Part shown: positions 1 to 9,272 of the stretch, piece by piece
How the letters are laid out: every line of letters begins with the position of its first letter
Numbering within the stretch: the stretch's first letter is position 1
NCBI GenBank assembly: GCA_963790045.1
Contig: CAWBMS010000013.1
Coordinates: forward strand, 172,748-236,747
Source: DATKMP01 sp963790045
GTDB lineage: Bacteria; Bacteroidota; Ignavibacteria; UBA10030
Length of the DNA stretch: 64,000 nucleotides
Direction of reading: 5' to 3'
Notes under the pieces: generated by a model
Databases searched by the model: none
What the model was told of the DNA's origin: nothing
Seen by the model: only the letters and a program-made list of their open reading frames with translations
Translations under genes and position numbers: made by a program

Positions 1-2186
1 AGTTTTCGCATGATCAATCCAAAAAATCCGGTGAGGTATGCAACCAGGTTGACGATACCGTCAATAATTTTATTGTCGAATCCGCCGACGCCCACATAGA
101 ATAAAAAGAACGCAAAGCATGCCACTGCAAATCCCAGCGCTCCAAATTCCACCATTGTGCCAATACCGGCGTTGACAGGAAGCAACGCGGCAGTTATTTG
201 CCAGCCGATAAACAATGATAATATTGCAAACGCCAACACGTACACTGCAGCACCAATTTTATTTTCTTCCCATGTTCGATTCACACCGTTCGTAATGCCG
301 ACCGTCCACGTTGCTACACCGTTAACAATGCCGTCGATGATGTACGTATCGAACCAGCGGTACGCTGCTGCAATAGCAAGCGTTCCTTTGATGATCGTCG
401 CATCATACAATTCATCAAAATACCATTTGTTGAGTAAGAAGGTGTGAAGCGGTTTCAATTTATCAGCAAGAGCATCGGCGCTGATTTTTTTCCAGTAATA
501 CATTCCGAACGCAACAAGAATTCCAATTCCGGCAACGGTAAGCGACAACAGCATTGCGGGCACATGTGCTTGATGCAATGCTTCTTCAAAAACTTCTGTG
601 CTCGCCGGAGCAACAACTGTCGGCACAACTGATTCTGGGCGCTGCACGGCTTGTGCAAACCAGCCAGAGGATGCATCGATCGGATTGAAACTGTAGAACA
701 TAAAGAACGAAAGCACTGCAAAGACAACTAATGGAATCGTCATCACCGCAGGAGATTCATGAATTGCATCGCCGCGAGTTTTATCTTTGTGGTCTCCCAG
801 AAACGTGAGAATGACAACGCGGAACATATAAAACGCCGTCAACCCGGCAACAAGAAATCCAACAACAGGAATAATATAATGCCCTGTGAGTGATCCGTAT
901 GCTAAGGTGCCTGCAAGGATTTCATCCTTACTTAAAAATCCGGAAGTGAACGGAACACCGCAAATGGCAAACGTGTACATCAGGAACGCTAAAAATGTAA
1001 TCGGCATTTTATTTGCCAGTCCGCCCATATTACGAATATCCTGCGGATCGGTATGATGATCGTTTGTATGATGCAATGCGTTGTGCATCCCGTGTATCAC
1101 TGATCCGGCGCCAAGGAATAATCCTGCTTTGAACATCGCATGCGTGGTGAGATGGAAAAATCCGGCGGTGTATGCACCGACACCCAACCCCATCACCATA
1201 TAGCCAAGCTGGCTTACGGTGGAATACGCCAACACTTTTTTAATATCGTTCTGCACCAACGCAATTGTTGCAGAGATGAATGCCGTAATCGCACCGATGT
1301 ATGCAATCACCATCAACGCATCGGCGGTCATCATGGAAAACGTACGCGTGATGAGATACACACCGGCAGCAACCATCGTGGCGGCGTGAATCAACGCGCT
1401 CACCGGCGTTGGGCCTTCCATCGCATCCGGCAGCCAGACGTGCAGAGGAAATTGCGCGGACTTACCGACTGCACCGCAGAATACTAAGATGCCGGCGGCT
1501 GTCAACCATGCTTCACTGCCAAACGGAATATGTCCGGCACGAATGGCTTCGAAGATGACATCAAACCGAAATGAGTGAAATGTCGTGAACAAAATCAGAA
1601 TGCCGATAAACATACCGGTGTCGCCAAAGCGATTGACGATGAATGCCTTCTTCGATGCATTCGCGGCGGATGTTTTTTCAAACCAATGTCCAATGAGTAG
1701 GTACGAACTCAATCCCACTAATTCCCACGATACATACAGCAAGAGAAAATTATTGGTGAGCACGATGCCCATCATCGAGAACGTGAAGAATCCGAGATAC
1801 GCAAAGTAACGACCGTAACGCACATCGCCTTGCATATATCCGATGGAGAATAAATGTACGAGAGAACTGACAATCGCAACCACCACCAGCATAATTGCGG
1901 TAACATTGTCAATCATTAAACCAAGTTCGATTTTTAATGGGCCGATCATCGGAACATTGCCGAGATCGATCCACGTAAACGTCGCTGCGAGTGTTTGATC
2001 GTGATACACATTGAGCTTGGTAAGGAAAATAATGACCGCCAGCGTTAGCGTGGCAAACAGCATGGATGTACCGAACCAATCGCCGCTGCGCGGGAGCCGT
2101 TTGTGGAGGAAAATCAAGACCACGAAATCCAGCAGCGGCAGCAGCCAGACAAGAACAGCAAGCGTTAATAATGTTTCAGAAGACAT
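1..2186 (-). CDS. nuoL: NADH-quinone oxidoreductase subunit L (partial, runs off left edge)
   Basis: Membrane antiporter-like subunit of complex I that carries part of proton pumping. The minus frame is open from an ATG at 2184-2186 to the left edge of the window, about 728 codons, so the stop is missing here. The translation is strongly hydrophobic and contains the family signatures SAQFPLHVWLPDAMEG and PVSALIHAATMVAAGVY, with the conserved Lys/His helix residues. The last visible residues (DGIVNLVAYLTGFFG) match the C-terminal lateral-helix region, so little is missing. It follows nuoK by about 30 bases and is the last nuo gene visible; nuoM and nuoN probably follow outside the window. Confidence 0.95.
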   Translation of the reverse strand, partial: MSSETLLTLAVLVWLLPLLDFVVLIFLHKRLPRSGDWFGTSMLFATLTLAVIIFLTKLNVYHDQTLAATFTWIDLGNVPMIGPLKIELGLMIDNVTAIMLVVVAIVSSLVHLFSIGYMQGDVRYGRYFAYLGFFTFSMMGIVLTNNFLLLYVSWELVGLSSYLLIGHWFEKTSAANASKKAFIVNRFGDTGMFIGILILFTTFHSFRFDVIFEAIRAGHIPFGSEAWLTAAGILVFCGAVGKSAQFPLHVWLPDAMEGPTPVSALIHAATMVAAGVYLITRTFSMMTADALMVIAYIGAITAFISATIALVQNDIKKVLAYSTVSQLGYMVMGLGVGAYTAGFFHLTTHAMFKAGLFLGAGSVIHGMHNALHHTNDHHTDPQDIRNMGGLANKMPITFLAFLMYTFAICGVPFTSGFLSKDEILAGTLAYGSLTGHYIIPVVGFLVAGLTAFYMFRVVILTFLGDHKDKTRGDAIHESPAVMTIPLVVFAVLSFFMFYSFNPIDASSGWFAQAVQRPESVVPTVVAPASTEVFEEALHQAHVPAMLLSLTVAGIGILVAFGMYYWKKISADALADKLKPLHTFLLNKWYFDELYDATIIKGTLAIAAAYRWFDTYIIDGIVNGVATWTVGITNGVNRTWEENKIGAAVYVLAFAILSLFIGWQITAALLPVNAGIGTMVEFGALGFAVACFAFFLFYVGVGGFDNKIIDGIVNLVAYLTGFFGLIMRK

Positions 2187-2215
2187 AAATTATATTTTCG
2201 ATTGTCGATAGACAA

Positions 2216-2554
2216 TCAATCTTTCAACTCGTTTATTTCGTCAACATTGACCGTGTTAAAATTCTGATAGATATTCAAAATGATAGCTAATGCTATTGCC
2301 GCTTCGCAGGCGGCAAGAATAATCACAAAGATCGCAACCACATGCCCATCCAACGTTCCCGTCACGTAGCGAGAGAATGCCACGAAGTTGATGTTCGCTG
2401 CATTCAAAATCAATTCAATTCCCATCAACACCATAATCGCATTGCGTCGCGTGAGAATGGCAAACAATCCGAGCGAGAATAACAATCCGCTGAGAATAAG
2501 AAAATGTGTCAATCCGGGATGCTGAAGCCACGCGATCAATTCTTGCGTATTCAT
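2216..2554 (-). CDS. nuoK: NADH-quinone oxidoreductase subunit K
   Basis: Small membrane subunit of complex I related to MrpC antiporter subunits. The protein has 112 residues, about the usual length plus a short acidic tail. Three membrane segments lie near residues 16-34, 41-60 and 72-97. The conserved buried glutamate of helix 2 is visible in LMGIELILNAANINFVAFSR, and the helix 3 glutamate in AACEAAIALAI. Its start overlaps the nuoJ stop by four bases (ATGA, 2551-2554), which implies translational coupling inside the nuo operon. Confidence 0.97.
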   Translation of the reverse strand: MNTQELIAWLQHPGLTHFLILSGLLFSLGLFAILTRRNAIMVLMGIELILNAANINFVAFSRYVTGTLDGHVVAIFVIILAACEAAIALAIILNIYQNFNTVNVDEINELKD

Positions 2555-3072
2555 GCGTTCTTTTCCCTTCGTGCAATCATCGCCGCGCCAATAAGCGCAA
2601 CCAGCAAAATGACAGAAACAATTTCAAACGGCAGTAAGTATTGCGTCAGCAGCAGTTCGCCGATTTGCGGAGCCGTTCTATCGGCAGTGTCTTTCATATT
2701 CGGAAGGATGTGCCAATCGGTGGACCAGAAAATTCCAATGATTGTTCCAGCTAATGCCGAGACAATAATTAATGCAGGAAGAATTTGGATCGTTCCCGTT
2801 TTCACATCCACATGAATTTGTTTGCTCGTCAACATCACGCCAAATAAAATCAGCACGAGAATGCCGCCGACATAAATGAGCAATTGCGTAACGGCGATAA
2901 AATCTGCGAGCAGGAAAATATAAATTCCTGCAACGCCGAAGAATGCAAACAACAGCGCAAACGCCGAACGAACGATGTTGCGTGAGAACACCACGACGCA
3001 CGCACCGGCGAGCGTAATGATGGCGAAGATATAAAATATACTTGTGTAAATGTCCATACTCGTTGGTATCAA
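2551..3072 (-). CDS. nuoJ: NADH-quinone oxidoreductase subunit J
   Basis: Membrane subunit of the complex I proton-translocating arm. It has 173 residues with five predicted transmembrane helices; the family-typical stretch GVAGIYIFLLADFIAVTQLL followed by IYVGGILVLILFGVMLT is clear. The C-terminal half has a longer loop (residues about 115-140) before the last helix, as in other NuoJ proteins. It overlaps nuoI by four bases upstream and nuoK by four bases downstream, so it is tightly coupled within the operon. Confidence 0.96.
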   Translation of the reverse strand: MIPTSMDIYTSIFYIFAIITLAGACVVVFSRNIVRSAFALLFAFFGVAGIYIFLLADFIAVTQLLIYVGGILVLILFGVMLTSKQIHVDVKTGTIQILPALIIVSALAGTIIGIFWSTDWHILPNMKDTADRTAPQIGELLLTQYLLPFEIVSVILLVALIGAAMIARREKNA

Positions 3073-3668
3073 CTTGCCGGTTCTGCCGGCGGTTCGGGTT
3101 TTGGAGCCGGCGGCACAGCCGGAGCTTCGACTTTTACCTGAGCTGCGGCTGCTTTTTTCGCTGCCTGCTCTACATCATACTGTTTTAATTTTTCGCGCGC
3201 TTCCGCAAGTTCCTCTGCCGTCATCGTAGCAAAGCTGTAAATTAAATTGTGCCGGTCGTATTCTGAAAATTCATACACATCCGTCATCACAATACATTCA
3301 GTCGGACACGGATAGGTGCATAATCCGCAATAGCAACATTTCGCAATGTCGATATCGAACCGCGGAACATACAATCGCTTCTTCGTATTCTTCGATGTCA
3401 ATCCCAAATCGACATCCGGCGTTGACTTCAAGGTCTCGATGGTAATGCAATCGACCGGGCATGCCATCGCACATTGATTGCAGCCGATGCAGTCATCCAT
3501 ATTCACATACAAACGGTTGCGCGCACGTTCGGGAATCTGTTTCTTCACGGTCGGATATTGAATGGTTGCCGAACGCGTGAACAAATGCTTCACCGTAATC
3601 CGCATTCCTACAACCACTGTGTGCAGTGAATGAACAATGTTATAAAAATATGATCCAAAAGCTGACAT
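3069..3668 (-). CDS. nuoI: NADH-quinone oxidoreductase subunit I, 2x[4Fe-4S] ferredoxin-like
   Basis: Peripheral-arm subunit that carries the two [4Fe-4S] clusters N6a and N6b and passes electrons towards N2 in NuoB. In 199 residues two complete cluster motifs are seen, CIGCNQCAMACP and CCYCGLCTYPCP. An N-terminal amphipathic region precedes them. The last 40 residues are Ala/Pro/Lys-rich (AAKKAAAAQVKVEAPAVPPA), a low-complexity tail not needed for the fold. The gene sits between nuoH and nuoJ in the standard order. Confidence 0.97.
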   Translation of the reverse strand: MSAFGSYFYNIVHSLHTVVVGMRITVKHLFTRSATIQYPTVKKQIPERARNRLYVNMDDCIGCNQCAMACPVDCITIETLKSTPDVDLGLTSKNTKKRLYVPRFDIDIAKCCYCGLCTYPCPTECIVMTDVYEFSEYDRHNLIYSFATMTAEELAEAREKLKQYDVEQAAKKAAAAQVKVEAPAVPPAPKPEPPAEPAS

Positions 3669-3685
3669 CGTGAATTTCTATTTTT

Positions 3686-4748
3686 TTATACAACCAAAAT
3701 AAAGCCGACAGCAAATAAACAGAACAACAACCACGGCGTTAAGACTTTCCATGAAACATACATCAACTGATCAACACGCAAGCGCGGCAAGGTCCACCGC
3801 ACCCAGATTTGTACCATCACAAAAAAATATGTTTTTGCAGCAAACCAAAACACGCCCCACGCCGGCCCCGACATAAACGAACCGAACGGACTCGACCATC
3901 CGCCGAGGAACATCGACACGGCAACAGCGAACACGGTAAAGAGATTGGTGTACTCTGAAAGATAAAACATCGCAAACCGCAAGCCGCTGTACTCGGTAAA
4001 AAATCCCTGCACTAATTCTGACTCTGCCTCGGGAAGGTCGAACGGCGTGCGATTGATTTCTGCGTTGGACGAAACTAAGAAAATAATAAATGTGATAATC
4101 GTGAACGGCATGAGCAGCAATTTTTGCTGCAACGGCAACGAGCCGCCAAACAACAGCCAGTTCTGAATTCCGCCGTCTTGAAATTTTACGATCTCTTGCA
4201 AATTCAATGAACCGGTAATCATCGCGATAATAACGATAGCAAGCGAAGTTGGAAGTTCGTAGCTGACCATTTGTGCCGCAGAACGTATTCCGCCCAGCAG
4301 CGACCATTTATTGTTGGAGGACCAACCCGCCATCAAAATACCGACAACGACTAATGAACCGGAAGCAACAAGAAAAAACAGACCGAGGTTGATGTTTGCG
4401 CCGATAAAAATACTGGTGAACGGCAGCACGGCATACGCCGCGTACGTGCCTGCAAACGTAATATACGGTGCAAGGCGGAAGAACAGCTTGTCGGCATTTG
4501 CCGGGACAATATCTTCCTTCAGCAGCAGCTTGATCATGTCGGCGATGTTTTGCAGAACGCCATGCCAGCCCGTGCGCATATACGCCACGCGATCCTGAAT
4601 GTGCGCAGCCATTTTCATTTCCGTGTACAATACAAAGAGTACATAGATGAGCACGAAGATCAGCGGCAGTACGCTGAGCAACACTGCGAGTAACAATTTC
4701 GTTCGTCAAAAATCCCTGTACCGTTTGTATGAGAGAATGCATATCCAT
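3686..4748 (-). CDS. nuoH: NADH-quinone oxidoreductase subunit H (probable frameshift near 4695)
   Basis: Membrane subunit at the junction with the peripheral arm that forms part of the quinone chamber. The main frame gives 336 residues from a TTG at 4694-4696, with NuoH features: MAAHIQDRVAYMRTGWHGVL, the quinone-site loop NRTPFDLPEAESELVQGF and TEYSGLRFAMFYLSEY. Just upstream another frame starts with ATG at 4746-4748 (MDMHSLIQTVQGFLTNEIV), six bases after the nuoD stop, and would run into the main frame after a one-base shift near 4695. Family members have such an N-terminal helix, so I favour a start at 4748 with a sequence error. The TTG start is the alternative. Confidence 0.88.
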
Positions 4749-4753
4749 ATCGC

Positions 4754-5917
4754 TTATCGATCTACCTCGCCGAGCACAATATCGATACTGCCGGCGATCA
4801 ATACTAAATCTGCAATCATGCAGCCGCGCGCAATTTCCGGCAGCACGCTTAAGTTCACAAACGCGGGACCGCGCGCTTTCACGCGGAACGGGCTTGCCGT
4901 ACCATCGCTGACAAGATAGAAACCAATTTCGCCGCGTGGTGTTTCGGTGCGGACATAAATTTCTGCATCTTTATCGGGACGAATACGTTTGGGGATTGCG
5001 GCCTGCACATTTCCTTCCGGCAGTCCGGCAAGCGCTTGCTCTATAATAGAGACGCTCTGCTCCATCTCGCGCATACGCACCATGTGCCGGTTCCAGCAAT
5101 CGCCGAGCGAGGTTCCTAATTCGCCTTTGCCGACCTGCACCTGCCAATTAAATTTATGATAGACCGAATACGGATCGTCGCGGCGCAAATCCCAATCGAT
5201 ACCGCAGCCGCGTAATTGCGGGCCGCTGATAGCATAATTGATCGCCACATCTTTTGGAATGACACCGACATTCGCTGTGCGCTTCATAAAGATTTCGTTG
5301 TACGACAACAAGTCGTTCAACATTTTGATGCGCGGGCGATAATATTCGCAAAACTCTTTTGCTTTTTCAATGAACTTCGGCGGAAGGTCATGCGACAGCC
5401 CGCCGATCCAGATATAATTGTACAGCAACCGCGCACCGCATGTCATTTCGAACAAGTCGAGAATTTTTTCGCGGTCGATAAAGGTATAGAGGAACGGCGT
5501 GAACGCACCAGAATCGATACCGTAGGTGCCGATTGCAATGATGTGGCTGGCAATGCGCTGCAACTCTGCCATGATCACGCGAATATATTCCACGCGTTCC
5601 GGCACTTCGATCTTCAACATCCGTTCTGCGGCAAGAACATAGCCCCATTCATTCGTTATCGCAGAACAATAATCCATCCGATCAGTGTACGGAATGACCT
5701 GCTGATAACTCGTCATCTGCTCTGCATGTTTTTCAAAACAGCGGTGCAGGTAGCCGATATGCGGAATACATTCACGAACAATTTCGCCGTCCACCACAAT
5801 TTCCAAGCGCAACACACCATGCGTGGACGGATGCTGCGGGCCCATATTGACGATCATTTCTTCCGTACGCAGCGACCTTCCGGTCGATGTTTTCAAGATC
5901 TTCCGGTTTTGTAACAT
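4754..5917 (-). CDS. nuoD: NADH-quinone oxidoreductase subunit D
   Basis: 49-kDa-type subunit of the Q module that binds quinone together with NuoB; related to the NiFe-hydrogenase large subunit. The 387-residue frame contains the hallmark MGPQHPSTHGVLRLEIVVDG, the loop HIGYLHRCFEK and the C-terminal GEIGFYLVSDG and ADLVLIAGSIDIVLGEVDR. The ATG at 5917 gives a short N-terminus. A second frame starting with ATG at 5960, ten bases below the nuoC stop, could supply an alternative N-terminus if one base is wrong near 5830-5900. The function is secure and the start is not. Confidence 0.94.
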   Translation of the reverse strand: MLQNRKILKTSTGRSLRTEEMIVNMGPQHPSTHGVLRLEIVVDGEIVRECIPHIGYLHRCFEKHAEQMTSYQQVIPYTDRMDYCSAITNEWGYVLAAERMLKIEVPERVEYIRVIMAELQRIASHIIAIGTYGIDSGAFTPFLYTFIDREKILDLFEMTCGARLLYNYIWIGGLSHDLPPKFIEKAKEFCEYYRPRIKMLNDLLSYNEIFMKRTANVGVIPKDVAINYAISGPQLRGCGIDWDLRRDDPYSVYHKFNWQVQVGKGELGTSLGDCWNRHMVRMREMEQSVSIIEQALAGLPEGNVQAAIPKRIRPDKDAEIYVRTETPRGEIGFYLVSDGTASPFRVKARGPAFVNLSVLPEIARGCMIADLVLIAGSIDIVLGEVDR

Positions 5918-5970
5918 AGCCGGTTGGAAGAATGGGCGAGTCTGGAACAGATAATTTCATTGTTTCGTGC

Positions 5971-6447
5971 TTAGTACGGAACTTTCATGCCGTGATAAAA
6001 TTCTTGAACCTTGTAATCTTTGCGCAGCGGATTTCCCTCCCAATCATCCGGCATCAAAATGCGGCGCAGGTCGGGATGCTCGTCGATGACAATGCCGTAC
6101 ATATCGAACACTTCGCGCTCATGCCAGTTTGCCGTTCCCCATACTTCGGTAACGGATTGAATGTGCGGATGTTCTTTCGTGCATTGCGCTTTAATAACAA
6201 TTTTGTGTTTCAACACCATCGATGCAAGATGATAGACAATACCGAGATTGCCGTTATTATAATCCATACCGCTGAGACAGCAAAGATAATCGAATTGCAG
6301 CGTCGCGCTGTCACGCAGAAACAAGCAAATGTCTTTCGTCTTCTCCGGCGCAATGCGGATCCATGGCTGCAAGACATCGAACTTTGCTTCGATGATTGCA
6401 TCGCCGAATTTTGTTTTCAGAAAATCGTATATCTCTTGTGCTGTCAT
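5971..6447 (-). CDS. nuoC: NADH-quinone oxidoreductase subunit C (30-kDa type)
   Basis: Structural subunit of the complex I peripheral arm. The 158-residue protein carries the 30-kDa signature: HEREVFDMYGIVIDEHPDLR followed by RILMPDDWEGNPLRKDY. It is a stand-alone NuoC, not fused to NuoD. Its start lies only six bases after the stop of the hicB antitoxin gene, so it is expected to be expressed from the same transcript as the toxin-antitoxin pair. No good ribosome-binding site is evident in that gap; coupling to hicB translation is an inference. Confidence 0.95.
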   Translation of the reverse strand: MTAQEIYDFLKTKFGDAIIEAKFDVLQPWIRIAPEKTKDICLFLRDSATLQFDYLCCLSGMDYNNGNLGIVYHLASMVLKHKIVIKAQCTKEHPHIQSVTEVWGTANWHEREVFDMYGIVIDEHPDLRRILMPDDWEGNPLRKDYKVQEFYHGMKVPY

Positions 6448-6453
6448 ATTGAA

Positions 6454-6669
6454 TTATGCATACATCAATTTACCGCGTGGTTGCGGAATAGGACGTCCAA
6501 GCTCTTTTGCCGTTTCAATCCATTCCTGAATTACAACCTCTACATGTTCCAATGCTTCTTTATACGTTTTGCCATCGGCAGCACATCCGGCAAGTTCAGG
6601 CACTTCGGCAATATACGCTTGATCTTCATTGCTCCAATAAATAATGACTTCGTACTTGTTCATGATCAT
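6454..6669 (-). CDS. hicB: HicB-family antitoxin
   Basis: Antitoxin of a type II toxin-antitoxin pair, expected to bind and block HicA. The 71 residues show the compact HicB fold signature: N-terminal beta strand YEVIIYW, then AYIAEVPELAGCAADGKTYK, a helix (EALEHVEVVIQEWIETAKE) and the PIPQPRG segment. It lacks an extra C-terminal DNA-binding domain, so autoregulation is uncertain. Its start overlaps the hicA stop by ATGA (6666-6669). The pair lies inside the nuo operon between nuoB and nuoC, an unusual place for a toxin-antitoxin module. Confidence 0.9.
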   Translation of the reverse strand: MIMNKYEVIIYWSNEDQAYIAEVPELAGCAADGKTYKEALEHVEVVIQEWIETAKELGRPIPQPRGKLMYA

Positions 6670-6914
6670 TCGTTCAACTTATATTTCAGAATAATATTCC
6701 GTACTTGTTTTACCTGATATCGTTTTGCTTTTGCTCCGTCAGATTGAAGGTTAATAATTTCTTCTATGCCATCTTTATAAAAAATATGATGGCTTCCCTT
6801 CACTCGTTCAACAAATCCTAATCGTTGCAACACTGTTCTCAATTCAGAAAACGGAACATTGGCATCTGACGTGCCTCGCAAAATTTGTTCAAGAATTTTT
6901 TCAACGCCACTCAC
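6666..6914 (-). CDS. hicA: HicA-family mRNA interferase toxin
   Basis: Small double-stranded-RNA-binding-fold toxin that cleaves mRNA when not neutralised by HicB. The 82 residues contain the key strand with the catalytic histidine, VKGSHHIFYKDG, after the helix SELRTVLQRLGFVER, and the C-terminal basic helix (QVKQVRNIILKYKL). An N-terminal extension of about 20 residues makes it slightly longer than the classic 60-residue HicA. Its ATG overlaps the nuoB stop by four bases (6911-6914), so it appears translationally coupled to a respiratory-complex gene. No separate promoter is evident in front of it. Confidence 0.9.
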   Translation of the reverse strand: MSGVEKILEQILRGTSDANVPFSELRTVLQRLGFVERVKGSHHIFYKDGIEEIINLQSDGAKAKRYQVKQVRNIILKYKLNE

Positions 6915-7408
6915 GCTACACTTTTCTTCTTCACCAAACTCTCGCGCCGGATCTTTTCCTGCAGCTTCATAATGCCTTCCAACAATGCTTCAGGCCGCGG
7001 AGGACATCCCGGAATATACACATCGACGGGAATCACACGATCAACGCCTTTCAGCACATGATATCCGTGTTCCCAATAAGGACCGCCGCAGTTCGAGCAG
7101 CTTCCCATCGAAATTACATAGCGCGGCTCCGGCATTTGATCATACAATCGTTTAATGCGCTGCGCCATTTTAATCGTCACGGTTCCTGCGACAAACATCA
7201 CGTCGGTTTGGCGCGGCGTTGCACGCGGAATAACGCCGAAGCGCATACTATCAAAGTTGGACGCTGATGCCGCCATCATTTCGATAGCACAACAGGCAAG
7301 TCCGAATTGCATTTGCCATAAGGATGAGAGGCGTGCCCAGTTGAACAGCCCATCAAGAGAAGTAATAAAAACGTTGCTGTTTTCAAATCGCTGATCGAGT
7401 AATCCCAC
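6911..7408 (-). CDS. nuoB: NADH-quinone oxidoreductase subunit B (N2 cluster)
   Basis: Subunit carrying the terminal [4Fe-4S] cluster N2 next to the quinone site. In 165 residues the cluster ligands are visible: the tandem cysteines of GLACCAIEMMA, GSCSNCGGPYW and IPGCPPRPEALL. Length is normal. The gene starts four bases after the nuoA stop, and its own stop overlaps the hicA start. The ordinary neighbour nuoC is displaced by about 460 bases of inserted toxin-antitoxin genes. Confidence 0.97.
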   Translation of the reverse strand: MGLLDQRFENSNVFITSLDGLFNWARLSSLWQMQFGLACCAIEMMAASASNFDSMRFGVIPRATPRQTDVMFVAGTVTIKMAQRIKRLYDQMPEPRYVISMGSCSNCGGPYWEHGYHVLKGVDRVIPVDVYIPGCPPRPEALLEGIMKLQEKIRRESLVKKKSVA

Positions 7409-7411
7409 GCA

Positions 7412-7867
7412 TTATACTCCGGTTAACGTTTCTGCCGGTGTTAACGGCGCTTGCTCAGCCGGCGTTTCATGAATCAATGTCCGTGTAAAGACCGGCACAA
7501 TGGGATTCGGTTTATCCCAATCCAAATCGCCCTTCACCCACACATACGCATAACCGACGAGAAGAATCACAAGAAAGACCACCATTTCTAAAAATCCAAA
7601 CATTCCGAAATGCCGAAAGATGAGCGCCCAAGGAAACAGAAAGACAACTTCCACATCGAACAGAAGAAACACGAGTGCAACGACATAAAAGCGTACGTTC
7701 AATCGAATCCACGCGCTGCCGATCGGTTCTTCACCACATTCATAGGTGGCGTTTTTTTCGGGATAAGGTTTATGAGGACGGAGAACCCACGCAGCAAGCA
7801 GCCCAGCGGCAACAAAGACGATGCCTAAGACAAAAAAGATAAAAACTTTTCCGAATTCTGTCAGCAT
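7412..7867 (-). CDS. nuoA: NADH-quinone oxidoreductase subunit A
   Basis: First gene of the nuo operon; small membrane subunit with three helices (residues about 8-28, 60-85 and 90-115). The 151-residue protein has the family core ATYECGEEPIGSAWIRLNVR followed by FYVVALVFLLFDVEVVFLFP, the loop and helix contacting NuoD and NuoH. A Pro/Thr-rich tail of about 20 residues is added at the C-terminus. A strong promoter lies 51-79 bases upstream. Confidence 0.97.
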   Translation of the reverse strand: MLTEFGKVFIFFVLGIVFVAAGLLAAWVLRPHKPYPEKNATYECGEEPIGSAWIRLNVRFYVVALVFLLFDVEVVFLFPWALIFRHFGMFGFLEMVVFLVILLVGYAYVWVKGDLDWDKPNPIVPVFTRTLIHETPAEQAPLTPAETLTGV

Positions 7868-7917
7868 GAAGATGCGCCATTAACTTTTATTGGTGAACAT
7901 ACACCATTCATAAAATA

Positions 7918-7946
7918 AATATAGCGGAAACTTCGCCGTTTGTCAA
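7918..7946 (-). promoter_or_regulatory. Promoter of the nuo operon
   Basis: Read on the minus strand, TTGACA (7941-7946) is followed after exactly 17 bases by TATATT (7918-7923). Transcription would start near 7911, giving a leader of about 44 bases before nuoA. No second dyad or operator is obvious. Confidence 0.75.
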
Positions 7947-7995
7947 GAAACTCTAAACGGCATGGTACAAAAAGAAAAATGCAAGTTTTGAATTA

Positions 7996-8774
7996 TCATG
8001 ATGCTTCGGTGTGTTTTGTTTTGGGTTGACGCGCAGGTTTTGCCACCGGAAGAAAAAGCACTGTTACACCGTCGGCGGAAGGATAAATGCGCGCCTGGAT
8101 GGTTCCATCTAACGGCGCTATTGCACTATTCACCAAAATCATTCGCTGCTTTTCAAACGCAGTACAAATTTTTCAAACAGCGGAAGCGCTGCAGTGTCGG
8201 GAGCATCTGTCCACAATGTTTTTCCAAGAAGCATCGAAACTTTTTTGCCGAAAATTCTTGCACCGGGTTTATTGATGTAGGAAATGTTCCATTCTGCATC
8301 GAACGAAACGATGCCGATGGTCAGGCGGTTCACCATGCTCTCCAGAACTTGCAGATGTGTTTGCAGCGATTGTTCCGTAAGTGTGTGTGTTACGGTTTCT
8401 TTTCGTTTTTGGATCGCATTGAGAATGGTGGGAAGAACACGATCAGGATTTACTTTGAGTATAAAATCCGCAGCGCCGGCTTTAATGCACTCGGCGGCTT
8501 TTTCCTCGCTTACCGCACCGGTTAAAATAATGGCGGGCGTATCGGGAGCATACTGCTGCACCATCGTCAGCGCTTGTATCCCGTTGATATCCGGAAGATT
8601 ATAATCTAAGATAATGCAATCGAATTCTTCCGTTTCTAATGCCAACTCCAGCGTATCGCGATTGCGAACATCTCGCAGAGTGAATAACATATTCGACGCC
8701 TGTAGTTTCCGTTGCATCAACCGAATGGCAAACGGATCGTCTTCCAATATCAACAACCGAAGCGTTTCAGGCAT
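7996..8774 (-). CDS. Response regulator: receiver plus PAS domain (frameshift near 8150)
   Basis: Signalling protein with an N-terminal receiver domain (residues 1-125): acidic pair in LILEDD, phospho-acceptor Asp in CIILDYNLPDING, Thr/Ala switch in AIILTGA and Lys in FILKVNPD. A linker helix (KRKETVTHTLTEQ) and a PAS domain follow (IGIVSFDAEWNISYINKPGA). The first frame stops at 8139 after FEKFVLRLKSSE. A one-base shift near 8150 restores a typical PAS end (TAFEKQRMILV, then ARIYPSADGVTVLFLPVAK) to a stop at 7996. No DNA-binding domain is present, so output is probably through protein contact. It lies upstream of nuoA and divergent from the hydrogenase operon; a link to either is speculation. 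Confidence 0.8.
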
Positions 8775-9073
8775 GGTTCTACTTCCTTATTGTTTCCATG
8801 TCAAGTTTTCTATTTGTAATGATACCCTGTTCTAATGTTAGAAGAAGTCCATTAAAAAGCAAATGCTTTTGCGCGACTTGATGCCATGATGGAACATTCT
8901 ACTTATACCTAACGAAATTTTTACAACCAATGTTTTGCACTTTTTTATTGCAGCATAGTGTCCATGCATAGACGAAAACCTTCCGATTTTTTGTTTGATT
9001 TGTCATCTAAGAAAAATTTTTCCGACATTTGCAATGAAATTTTTTATGTAGCGAGAATATGCCGTTTTTCCAT

Positions 9074-9102
9074 TTGCATTCCGCAGGATAACCTGCTACA
9101 TT
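9074..9102 (+). promoter_or_regulatory. Candidate promoter of the hydrogenase operon with internal dyad
   Basis: In the 569-base intergenic region 8775-9343, TTGCAT (9074-9079), 17 bases and TACATT (9097-9102) form a plausible promoter. The spacer itself contains a perfect dyad, GCAGG-ATAA-CCTGC (9082-9095), in a position suited to a repressor or a promoter-distorting activator. A GC-rich hairpin, GCACGA-TTGTTG-TCGTGC (9116-9133), follows at the start of the roughly 235-base leader. The rest of the intergenic region is AT-rich with no gene seen. Confidence 0.5.
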
Positions 9103-9272
9103 TATTATGGTTACGGCACGATTGTTGTCGTGCAAGTACTGTGAAATAATAGTAAAGGAAAAACAACGATACTCTAAACTTTAAGCGGTTAAGGCATCAA
9201 TACGAGATTTTAGATTAGTCTATCTGTACAATTTTCTGCTGGGGAATTTTCACTAAGAACTATGGAAAGGCG

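Noticed and set aside
455..727. Minus-strand open frame inside nuoL
   Set aside because: It is an out-of-frame shadow of nuoL, which is continuous in the other minus frame.
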